This document shows, one piece after another, positions 27,839 through 36,106 of a stretch of DNA of 64,000 nt. Within the stretch, counting starts at the first letter, position 1. Each line of letters opens with the position of its first letter. The notes under the pieces are model-generated. The model did no database searches. It was not told where the DNA came from and saw only the letters and a program-made list of their open reading frames with translations. Source of the DNA: Flavobacterium acetivorans (lineage in GTDB: Bacteria; Bacteroidota; Bacteroidia; Flavobacteriales; Flavobacteriaceae); NCBI RefSeq assembly GCF_020911885.1, contig NZ_CP087132.1, positions 3,410,001 through 3,474,000 of the forward strand, read 5' to 3'. The translations under genes were made by a program, and so were the position numbers.

Positions 27839-29008
27839 ATGAAATTCAAATTTTTATTATTTGCATTTATCGGAATGCTGACCGTTCAGGCACAAACCGT
27901 AAAAAAAACAGCTGCTCCTAAGAAGGCAATAGCAACAAAATCCAATACAAAAAAGGCTGTAGCTCCCGAAGGAATCTTTGCTGTAATTACTACAACCAAA
28001 GGGGAAATTACCCTTGCGCTGGAATATCAAAAAACACCTATTACCGTTGCTAATTTTGTCTCACTCGCCGAAGGAAAAAATGATTTTGTCTCTGACGAAA
28101 AACGCAAAGGAAAACCTTTTTTTGATGGCCTAAAATTTCACCGCGTAATCAAGGATTTCATGATTCAAGGAGGTGATCCGTCAGGGAATGGTTCCGGTGG
28201 TCCCGGATATGCTTTTAAAGATGAATTCACCGATTTAAAGCACAATAAAGCAGGAATTCTTTCTATGGCTAATTCTGGCCCAGCTACCAATGGAAGTCAG
28301 TTTTTTATCACTCATAAAGAAACGTCTTGGCTAGACGGAAAACATACCGTTTTTGGTCATGTTACCCAAGGGATCGAAGTGGTAAACAGTATTGCGCAAG
28401 ATGATGCCATCACCAAAATTACCATCATTAGAAAAGGAAAATTGGCAAAAAAATTCGACGCACAAAAAGTGTTTGCCGATTATTTTAACAATAAAGAAGA
28501 AGACGCCAAAAAACAAGCTGCCATTGAGGCCGAAAAGAAAAAAGTCTTAGCGGAGAAATTGGTTTCTGTTGTTGCCGAAAAAGCGGCTTTTTTGTCTACT
28601 ACAAAAGCAAATGCTACAAAGACAAACAGCGGACTTGCCTATAAAGTGATCCAAAAAGGAACAGGTGTAAAACCAGTAGATGGATCTACTTTCTACTTTA
28701 AATACTCCGGTTACTTTGAAGACGGAAACTTATTTGACAGCAGCTATGAGGATGTAGCCAAAATTTATGGAAAACACGACCCAAACAGAGCGGCTCAAAA
28801 AGGATACCAGGCCTTCCCTTTTCAGGCGGGTAAAAAAGACGGTATGATTCCCGGATTTATTGAAGGATTGAGTCTTATGGGATTTGGTGACAAAGTAGTA
28901 CTGTTCATCCCTTCAAGCTTGGCTTACGGAGAAAGAGGCGCCGGTGGTGTCATACCTCCAAACACAAATCTGGTTTTTGAATTGGAAATGTTTGAAAAAC
29001 AACCTTAA
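27839..29008 (+). CDS. Cyclophilin-FKBP fusion prolyl isomerase, secreted paralogue
   Basis: 389 aa, the same cyclophilin-linker-FKBP plan as the gene before it. It has a cleavable signal peptide ([19 protein letters not shown]) and a Lys/Ala-rich stretch (about 20-42) instead of a lipobox. Cyclophilin signatures are [33 protein letters not shown] and HTVFGHV. The FKBP signature is [36 protein letters not shown]. The pair probably arose by tandem duplication, with one copy membrane-tethered and the other free in the periplasm. A strong terminator follows. Confidence 0.93.
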   Translation: MKFKFLLFAFIGMLTVQAQTVKKTAAPKKAIATKSNTKKAVAPEGIFAVITTTKGEITLALEYQKTPITVANFVSLAEGKNDFVSDEKRKGKPFFDGLKFHRVIKDFMIQGGDPSGNGSGGPGYAFKDEFTDLKHNKAGILSMANSGPATNGSQFFITHKETSWLDGKHTVFGHVTQGIEVVNSIAQDDAITKITIIRKGKLAKKFDAQKVFADYFNNKEEDAKKQAAIEAEKKKVLAEKLVSVVAEKAAFLSTTKANATKTNSGLAYKVIQKGTGVKPVDGSTFYFKYSGYFEDGNLFDSSYEDVAKIYGKHDPNRAAQKGYQAFPFQAGKKDGMIPGFIEGLSLMGFGDKVVLFIPSSLAYGERGAGGVIPPNTNLVFELEMFEKQP

Positions 29009-29033
29009 GTAGAAAAACCGTTTTCTTTAAATA

Positions 29034-29073
29034 AACAAACCCGACAAGTTTCAATAAACTGTCGGGTTTGTTT
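29034..29073. terminator. Terminator of the prolyl isomerase cluster
   Basis: AACAAACCCGACA pairs with TGTCGGGTTTGTT around a 12-14-base loop, with T after the stem. Confidence 0.88.
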
Positions 29074-29159
29074 ATGTTCTGTTATTTTAAATTTTACCAA
29101 AGTATCTAATCAACTAGATACCCCCAAATCTTCAAGTACAGACTGTGGCCTATTTCATG

Positions 29160-29230
29160 CACGGGCGGAGGGATTCGAACCCCCATCAACGGTTTTGGAG
29201 ACCGCTATTCTACCCTTGAACTACGCCCGT
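29160..29230 (-). tRNA. tRNA-Trp (CCA anticodon)
   Basis: The minus strand folds into a 71-nt cloverleaf. The acceptor ACGGGCG pairs fully with CGCCCGT. D stem GTTC/GAAT, anticodon stem GCGGT/ACCGT with loop CTCCAAA (anticodon CCA), and T stem GGGGG/CCCTC with TTCGAAT loop are all present. The discriminator base is G, as usual for tRNA-Trp. The 3' CCA is not encoded. Confidence 0.97.
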
Positions 29231-29602
29231 ATATTAAAACCAGTAATTGCAAAACCTTACTGCGTCTCATTATCTTTTGCAAAAATAACAATTCAGGACT
29301 AATATCAGCCTATTTGAGTTTTTATTTACAAAAAAAAAATAGCAAGCATAAATCAATGGCATTTCTTCTTCTACAATTGCGATCTCAAATTCCGTTTTTG
29401 GGTGGATTATATCATTAATTCCGAGTTTAACCTCCTCATCCTACCCCATTTTATAAACCCAAATTTCAGTTTTAATTCATTAACTCTGATATGCAACAAC
29501 TTGGCTGCCCATCAAAACAATCCAACCTCTTTGAGCCCTGAATATACACTGAAAAAATACTTAAAATTTCCTTAAATCAGGACGCAAAACGCAGTATTAG
29601 TA
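29231..29602. other. 372-bp gene-free interval
   Basis: No coding frame is seen. TATTTTTG on the minus strand (29280-29287 reversed) may be the -7 box for tRNA-Trp with a leader of about 40 bases. The rest is AT-rich without notable hairpins. Confidence 0.4.
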
Positions 29603-29610
29603 TATATTTG
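29603..29610 (+). promoter_or_regulatory. -7 promoter box of the RND efflux operon
   Basis: TATATTTG followed by CAC matches the flavobacterial -7 consensus. The ATG of the next gene lies 10 bases downstream (29620), which implies a very short leader. No TTTG -33 box is obvious at the expected distance. Confidence 0.5.
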
Positions 29611-29619
29611 CACTCCAAA

Positions 29620-30003
29620 ATGGAAAAGATAAAAACACATAGTAGCTCCCCTTTTATTTGGCTTATTCTGTCATTTTTTTTCTTTAGCAATGCTATAATA
29701 GCTCATCCATCTGGAACAATTGGTGTCGACTTATCTTTTTGTAAAACAGAAGCATCTACTGTATCTAGTATTACAAAAACGGCTACACCAATAAAAAAAG
29801 CATTCCCAGATAATTCCTCTACGGAAAACCATGTTATATCTCATACCGATACTGGTGAAAACATTGATTTTTTTGCAATAAAAAACAACCAACTCTTTAC
29901 TGTTACTCCCTTTTACACTTCAAAACAAGGGAAAATCAATTATAAGGAAACATACAATATGCAATTTCATCCTAATATTGTACCACCGCCTCCTGAAGTT
30001 TAA
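29620..30003 (+). CDS. Small exported protein leading the RND efflux operon
   Basis: 127 aa from ATG at 29620. An in-frame TTG at 29608 overlaps the promoter box. Residues 12-27 are hydrophobic (FIWLILSFFFFSNAIIA), a signal peptide or anchor. The rest is Thr/Ser/Lys-rich with no recognised domain and ends in HPNIVPPPPEV. It lies 100 bases upstream of the efflux adaptor and probably shares its promoter. Function unknown; a periplasmic accessory or leader peptide role is possible. Confidence 0.6.
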   Translation: MEKIKTHSSSPFIWLILSFFFFSNAIIAHPSGTIGVDLSFCKTEASTVSSITKTATPIKKAFPDNSSTENHVISHTDTGENIDFFAIKNNQLFTVTPFYTSKQGKINYKETYNMQFHPNIVPPPPEV

Positions 30004-30103
30004 TATTTATTTATAAGTCCATTTACTTATTTGCTATTCTCAAAACAGAATAGGCAAACACCCCTACTTATACCTATTTTAAATTTCATTAAACAATACT
30101 AAA

Positions 30104-31216
30104 ATGAACAAAATTGCTTTGTTTTTTAGCCTATCTGTACTTTTAGGCTCCACAATCTCTTGTAACACAAAAAAAGAAGAAAAGATTGCTTTAGAAAAAT
30201 ATTCTATTACAAAACCTATTCTAGTAGACACTACCTACACTAATGAATATGTTGCTGATATTCAATCATTACAAAATGTAGAAATTCGTACAAAAATCAA
30301 TGGCTATATCGAAAAAATCCACATAGACGAAGGCAAACCGGTGAAGGCAGGACAACTATTGTTCAGTATCAATAGCCAAAGCCTACAAAAAGAAGTTTTA
30401 AAAGCAAAGGCAATGGTAAAAAGTGCCTTGGCTGATGCCAAAAACGCCGAATTGGATTTGCAAAACGTAAAAATTTTGGCCAAAAACAATGTTGTATCTA
30501 AAACCGAATTGGAAAAAGCCCATGCCACTTATGCTGCTGCACTAGCCCGTATTGAGGAACACCGCGCAAACGAAGCCAGTGCTGCTATTCATTTATCAAT
30601 GACACAAATTAGAGCGCCTTTTGACGGAATCATCAACCGCATTCCTTTCAAAACAGGAAGTCTAATTAACGAAGGAACCTTATTGACTACTATTTCTAAC
30701 AACCGCTCGGTTTATGCCTATTTCAACGTTTCTGAAAAAGAATACTTGCAATTTAAAGCTAAGAACAGTACTAAAGGACAAGATAACATCACCTTACTTC
30801 TGGCCGACAATAAACCACATCAACACAAGGGAACTATTGAAACCATCGAAGGAGAATTTGATCAAAATACCGGAAACATTGCCTTTCGCGCCAAATTCCC
30901 AAATCCGGAACTGCTGTTAAAACATGGATCAAGCGGAAAAATCCAATTGACCAATACCCTAAACAATGCCTTGATTATTCCCCAAAAAGCCACTTTTGAA
31001 ATTCAAGACAAACAATACGTCTTTGTAGTAGACAAGAACAATATTGTACGTGCCCGAAACATTGAAATCAGCCAAAGAATTCCACACTTATATGTCATCG
31101 CTTCGGGACTTTCTGCTTCCGATAATATCATCTACGAGGGAATTCAAAGCTTAAAAGACGGTGACAAAATAACACCACAACTTATAGCGATGCAACAATT
31201 GATTTCCAAATTATAA
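30104..31216 (+). CDS. RND efflux periplasmic adaptor (membrane fusion protein)
   Basis: 370 aa. The lipobox LLGSTISC anchors it through Cys at 20. Lipoyl-type half motifs EIRTKINGYIEKIHIDEGKPVKAGQLLFSI and IRAPFDGIINRIPFKTGSL flank a coiled-coil hairpin (about 95-155). Beta-barrel and membrane-proximal domains follow (to about 360). It links the inner-membrane pump to the outer-membrane channel. It is the first of three efflux genes with 33 and 2 bases between them. Confidence 0.93.
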   Translation: MNKIALFFSLSVLLGSTISCNTKKEEKIALEKYSITKPILVDTTYTNEYVADIQSLQNVEIRTKINGYIEKIHIDEGKPVKAGQLLFSINSQSLQKEVLKAKAMVKSALADAKNAELDLQNVKILAKNNVVSKTELEKAHATYAAALARIEEHRANEASAAIHLSMTQIRAPFDGIINRIPFKTGSLINEGTLLTTISNNRSVYAYFNVSEKEYLQFKAKNSTKGQDNITLLLADNKPHQHKGTIETIEGEFDQNTGNIAFRAKFPNPELLLKHGSSGKIQLTNTLNNALIIPQKATFEIQDKQYVFVVDKNNIVRARNIEISQRIPHLYVIASGLSASDNIIYEGIQSLKDGDKITPQLIAMQQLISKL

Positions 31217-31249
31217 TAAGGCAAAAGTCATACAAAAACAAGACAATTC

Positions 31250-34200
31250 ATGTTTACAAAATTCATACACAGACCCGTACTGTCGATAGTGATATCGCTG
31301 ATGATAGTACTTTTGGGGGCATTGTCATTGACGCAATTGCCAATGACCCAATTCCCTGACATTGCACCACCCGAGGTAACTGTCACCACCAAATATACTG
31401 GTGCTAATGCCGAAGCCTCTGTGAAAGCTGTAGTAACCACCTTGGAACGCGCCGTAAATGGAGTACCCGGAATGGCTTATATGTCATCCGTTTCCGGAAA
31501 TGACGGAACCAGTGTGATCAATATTATTTTCAACGCTGGTACCGATCCAGAAATTGCCGCAGTAAACGTGCAAAACAGGGTTTCCTCGGTTTTGGACGAA
31601 CTACCCGAAGAAGTAATCAAATCAGGGGTTATTGTTGAAAAAGTACAAAACAGTATGCTATTGTACCTTAATATTTTGAGTTCGGACACTAATCTGGATG
31701 AAAAATTCCTGTACAATTTTGCTGATATCAACATTCTTCCGGAACTCAAACGTATAGAAGGCGTAGGATTTGCTGATATTATGGGCCAACGCGAATACGC
31801 TATGCGTGTGTGGTTGAACCCGGTAAAAATGGCATCGTACAACATTTCGACCGAAGAAGTGATACAAAGCCTAAAACAACAAAGCATTGAGGCTGCTCCC
31901 GGAAAAGTAGGGGAAAGCTCTGGTAAAATAGAACAATCATTACAATACGTAGTGAAATACACCGGAAAATACAATACCAAAGAACAATACGACAATGTAA
32001 TTATAAAACGTGATTTTCAAGGAGAGTTGTTGCGTTTAAAAGATATTGCTGAAGTAGAATTTGGTTCATTAGACTATGATGTATTATCGAAAGAAAACGG
32101 AAAACCATCGGCAGCAATTGTTTTAAAACAACGCCCGGGAAGTAATGCCAGCGACGTAATTAAGAACATCAAAAATAAGATGGAGGAACTCAAAGTTTCC
32201 TTTCCATCAGGAATTTCATATACCTACAGCTACGATGTTTCTAGTTTCCTGAACGCCTCTGTAGAAGGCGTATTATTTACTTTAATTGAAGCCTTCTTAT
32301 TGGTAGCCCTTGTGGTATTTATCTTTTTGGGTGATTTTCGTTCTACGCTTATTCCGGCTATTGCTGTTCCGGTTTCACTTATCGGGACGTTCTTCTTTAT
32401 GCAATTGTTCGGATTCTCCATTAACTTGATTACTTTGTTTGCCTTGGTATTAGCCATCGGTATTGTAGTCGACAATGCTATTGTAGTAGTGGAGGCCGTC
32501 CATGCCAAAATGGAAGAAGAACATCTCGATGCCAAAGCTGCTACTGAAAGTGCCATGCACGAAATTGGAGGAGCTATTATAGCCATCACCCTAGTAATGT
32601 CGGCAGTATTTATACCCGTTGCTTTCCTTCCCGGACCTGCTGGAGTATTCTACCGTCAATTCTCTGTAACTATGGCTATTGCTATTGTTCTTTCGGGTAT
32701 TAGCGCATTGACCCTTACACCTGCTTTGTGTGCAATGATGTTGAAAAATACGCACGGACAGGCTCGAAAAAACACTTGGATCAATCGTTTTATTGATTCC
32801 TTCAACAAACAGTACAACAAAATTTCAGATCGTTACCGAAAATTATTAGGTCTAATAGTCAACCGTCGTGTCGTAACTATTTTAAGCTTACTAATCTTCT
32901 GTGTGGCAACAATGGGCTTAGGAAAATTATTACCTACCGGGTTTATTCCAAACGAAGATCAGGGAACAATTTATGCCAGTATCACAACGCCTTCGGGTGC
33001 AACCCTTGAGCGTTCAGAAGCTGTAGTAGATGCCATTCAGGAAGTGGCTATGAAAAATGAAGGAGTCGCCTCGGTTTCAACCTTGGCAGGATACAACTTT
33101 CTTACAGACGGAACAGGGGCTTCTTACGGGATGAACTTAATCAGTTTAAAAAGCTGGAAAGACCGAAAAGGCAATACAGATCAAGACATTATCCAGCAAT
33201 TAAAAGAAAAAACCAATCATATTAAGGATGCTAAAATTGAATTCTTTACCCCTCCTCCGGTACCAGGATACGGAAACTCGAGTGGATTTGAGCTCCGAAT
33301 TTTGGACAAAACCGGTAAAGGTGATTTGAAAAAATTAGAAGAAGTAGCTACTAATTTTGCAGCCGAACTAAACAAAAACGAGGCTATCAAAAACAGTTTC
33401 TCTTCTTTTGATGCTAGTTTCCCTCAGTATTTGGTAAACATTGACAATACCAAAGCCGCTCAAAAAGGAGTGAATGTCAACGAAGTGCTAAGCACCCTGC
33501 AAACCTATTTGGGAAGTGATTATGCTACCAACTTTATCCGATTCAATCAGATGTACAAAGTAATGGTACAATCATCTCCAGAATACCGTGCCAAGCCCGA
33601 AGACATTCTAAAATTATATGCCAAAAACTCCGAAGGCGAAATGGTCGCAATGTCTTCCTTTTTATCCATTGAAAAAGTGTATGGACCGGAACAAATTACG
33701 CGTTACAACATGTACCCTTCGGCTATGTTAAACGGAGAACCGACCGAAGGTTATAGTAGTGGTCAGGCAATCGATGCCGTAAAAGCCATTGCCGCCGAAA
33801 AACTACCCAAAGGATATGGATACGACTGGGGTGGTTCATCACGTGATCAGGCTAGTGCGGGTAATGAAGCGATATACATTTTCCTCATCTGTTTGTTATT
33901 TATTTATTTCCTACTCGCAGCCCAATACGAGAGTTTCTTATTGCCTCTACCGGTAATTTTATCCTTGCCAACGGGGATCTTAGGAGCCTTTTTCTTATTA
34001 GCCGCTTTGGGATTAGAAAACAACATTTACGCCCAAGTAGCCATGGTTATGCTTATTGGACTTTTGGGTAAAAATGCCGTATTAATCATCGAATTTGCTG
34101 TGCTGCGCCACAAAGACGGACTGCCTCCGCTGCAAGCTGCCATCGAAGGGGCTACAGCCCGTTTGCGTCCTATCTTGATGACTTCATTTGCTTTTGTCGC

Positions 34201-34414
34201 CGGATTAATTCCATTAATGTTGGCCTCCGGAGCTGGTGCCATTGGAAACCGAACCATCGGAACTGCCGCTGCGGGAGGAATGTTTTTCGGGACTCTTTTT
34301 GGAGTACTGATTATCCCGGGCTTGTACTTCATTTTTGCCAGTATTTCCGAGAAACACCCTCTTATTGAAGGAGAAGAAGAAAATCCACTAACCGAAGAAA
34401 TTGATTCCTTATAA
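31250..34414 (+). CDS. RND multidrug efflux pump (HAE1/AcrB type)
   Basis: 1054 aa, full length with 12 membrane helices and two large periplasmic loops. Signatures include FIHRPVLSIVISLMIVLLGALS at the N-terminus, the proton-relay helix AIGIVVDNAIVVVEAVH and GLLGKNAVLIIEFAVLR with the Lys. The relay site has Asp408-Asn409 where AcrB has Asp407-Asp408. It exports hydrophobic drugs or envelope compounds using the proton gradient. It forms a tripartite pump with the flanking genes. Confidence 0.95.
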   Translation: MFTKFIHRPVLSIVISLMIVLLGALSLTQLPMTQFPDIAPPEVTVTTKYTGANAEASVKAVVTTLERAVNGVPGMAYMSSVSGNDGTSVINIIFNAGTDPEIAAVNVQNRVSSVLDELPEEVIKSGVIVEKVQNSMLLYLNILSSDTNLDEKFLYNFADINILPELKRIEGVGFADIMGQREYAMRVWLNPVKMASYNISTEEVIQSLKQQSIEAAPGKVGESSGKIEQSLQYVVKYTGKYNTKEQYDNVIIKRDFQGELLRLKDIAEVEFGSLDYDVLSKENGKPSAAIVLKQRPGSNASDVIKNIKNKMEELKVSFPSGISYTYSYDVSSFLNASVEGVLFTLIEAFLLVALVVFIFLGDFRSTLIPAIAVPVSLIGTFFFMQLFGFSINLITLFALVLAIGIVVDNAIVVVEAVHAKMEEEHLDAKAATESAMHEIGGAIIAITLVMSAVFIPVAFLPGPAGVFYRQFSVTMAIAIVLSGISALTLTPALCAMMLKNTHGQARKNTWINRFIDSFNKQYNKISDRYRKLLGLIVNRRVVTILSLLIFCVATMGLGKLLPTGFIPNEDQGTIYASITTPSGATLERSEAVVDAIQEVAMKNEGVASVSTLAGYNFLTDGTGASYGMNLISLKSWKDRKGNTDQDIIQQLKEKTNHIKDAKIEFFTPPPVPGYGNSSGFELRILDKTGKGDLKKLEEVATNFAAELNKNEAIKNSFSSFDASFPQYLVNIDNTKAAQKGVNVNEVLSTLQTYLGSDYATNFIRFNQMYKVMVQSSPEYRAKPEDILKLYAKNSEGEMVAMSSFLSIEKVYGPEQITRYNMYPSAMLNGEPTEGYSSGQAIDAVKAIAAEKLPKGYGYDWGGSSRDQASAGNEAIYIFLICLLFIYFLLAAQYESFLLPLPVILSLPTGILGAFFLLAALGLENNIYAQVAMVMLIGLLGKNAVLIIEFAVLRHKDGLPPLQAAIEGATARLRPILMTSFAFVAGLIPLMLASGAGAIGNRTIGTAAAGGMFFGTLFGVLIIPGLYFIFASISEKHPLIEGEEENPLTEEIDSL

Positions 34415-34416
34415 TT

Positions 34417-35844
34417 ATGTCAAGAACAAAAATAATAGCAGGATGTGCCATCCTAGCGCTTTTTGCGCTGGGATGCAAAACGATAGCAACTCCAACAATG
34501 GCCGAAATGAAACCGTTGCCCGAATCCTATGTAGCTTCAAAAGACACATTGAATATAGCCGCTACAAAATGGGATCTGTTTTACAAAGATCAAAATCTAA
34601 AACAATTGATCGAGATAAGTCTGGCGAATAACTACGATTTACTGGCCGCAATGCAAAAAATTGAAATCGCACGCAGCAGCTTACGCCTGAACAAAGGAGC
34701 ACAGTTGCCAAATGGTAGTGCGGGAATAAGTGCTGCGCAGCGCAAATTCGGATTATATACTATGGATGGTGCCGGAAATGCCACCACAGATATAAAACCC
34801 GGACAAATCGTACCGGAACACTTGCCTGATTATTTAGCTGGATTCAATGCGAGCTGGGAAATTGATATTTGGGGAAAACTTCGCTCCAAGAAAAAAGCGG
34901 CTGCCGCTCGTTACAGCGGAAGCATAGAAGGCAAAAATGCCATTCAAACCGCATTAATTGCCGAAGTAGCCTCAGCTTATTTCGAATTATTGGCTTTGGA
35001 TAACGAATTGGACATCATCAGAGAAACCATCGTATTACAGCAAGCGGCTTTAGAAGTCATTAAAATAAAAAAAGAAGCTGCCGTTTTAAACGAATTAGCC
35101 GTAAAACAATTTGAAGGACAATTGTCAAATTCAAAAGCTTTTGAATTCGAAATCATACAGAAAATTGCCCTTACCGAAAACCGTTTAAATTTCTTGAGCG
35201 GTCAATTTCCTCAAACTATTTTACGCGATAAGACGAAATTCAACGCTGAGAATACAAGTCCAATCAGCTTAGGAATTCCATCCCAACTTCTTAAAAACAG
35301 ACCCGACATCCGTCAGGCTGAACTGGAATTAATTGCCTCAAAATGTGATGTGAAATCGGCCAAAGCTGCTTTTTACCCTTCCTTTACTATAACCGGAAGT
35401 GTGGGATACCAAGCCTTCAAAACGGCGCTTTGGTTTCAATCTCCTGATTCTTTCGCTTATACACTTTTAGGAGGTTTGACAGCTCCTTTATTGAACCGAA
35501 GCGCTATCAAAGCACAGTTCAATACAGCCAAAGCCAACCAAACAGAGGCTTTATTAAACTATCAAAAAACAATTTTGAACGGTTATATTGAGGTAGCCAA
35601 CGAATTGTCCAACCTGAATAATCTAAAACAATTGTACGAGCTAAAGGATAAAGAAGTCGCGTCCTATACACAATCTATTACGATCGCAAATGATCTTTTT
35701 AAATCAGGTAGAGCAAGCTATTTAGAGGTTCTAATGAGCCAGCGTACGGCCTTAGAATCAAAAATAGAATTAATTACCACCAAAAAACTCCAACATCAGG
35801 CTGCTATAAACCTATACAAAGCGTTGGGTGGAGGATGGCAATAA
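34417..35844 (+). CDS. Outer-membrane efflux channel, TolC/NodT family lipoprotein
   Basis: 475 aa. The lipoprotein signal has Cys at about 20 (LFALGC). Two OEP repeats follow (about 60-250 and 270-470) with typical alpha-barrel helices (NYDLLAAMQKIEIARSSL, LKNRPDIRQAELELIASKCDVKSAKAAFYPSFTI). It gives the exit duct for the pump. The start is 2 bases after the pump stop, implying translational coupling. Confidence 0.93.
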   Translation: MSRTKIIAGCAILALFALGCKTIATPTMAEMKPLPESYVASKDTLNIAATKWDLFYKDQNLKQLIEISLANNYDLLAAMQKIEIARSSLRLNKGAQLPNGSAGISAAQRKFGLYTMDGAGNATTDIKPGQIVPEHLPDYLAGFNASWEIDIWGKLRSKKKAAAARYSGSIEGKNAIQTALIAEVASAYFELLALDNELDIIRETIVLQQAALEVIKIKKEAAVLNELAVKQFEGQLSNSKAFEFEIIQKIALTENRLNFLSGQFPQTILRDKTKFNAENTSPISLGIPSQLLKNRPDIRQAELELIASKCDVKSAKAAFYPSFTITGSVGYQAFKTALWFQSPDSFAYTLLGGLTAPLLNRSAIKAQFNTAKANQTEALLNYQKTILNGYIEVANELSNLNNLKQLYELKDKEVASYTQSITIANDLFKSGRASYLEVLMSQRTALESKIELITTKKLQHQAAINLYKALGGGWQ

Positions 35845-35913
35845 TGCAATTCCTTTTTATAATTGTTTCTTTTAGCTTATTAGTACAAAAGCTAATGTGA
35901 ACAATAGAAAACC

Positions 35914-35953
35914 AAAGAGGCTGTACGAAAAGTAATTTTCAAACAGCCTCTTT
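35914..35953. terminator. Terminator of the RND operon (AAAGAGGCTGT type)
   Basis: AAAGAGGCTGT (35914-35924) pairs with ACAGCCTCTTT (35943-35953) around an 18-base loop that begins ACGAAAA. The same arm and loop words recur in the terminator at 57761-57793. Confidence 0.85.
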
Positions 35954-36106
35954 CCTTTTGGACTGAATTATCACTTTTTTAAGACAAAAACATTTTTTCA
36001 TAAAAGACAATTCGCATATATTTACCGGTTTCGGTTTGACTCATTATTACATTTCAGTCGTAAAAATGCTAAAATCAAATTAACCTCTATAACATTAAAC
36101 TAAAAA

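Noticed and set aside
34401..34631. 76-codon frame overlapping the start of the TolC-like gene
   Set aside because: It is out of frame with the well-supported lipoprotein and has low-complexity composition.
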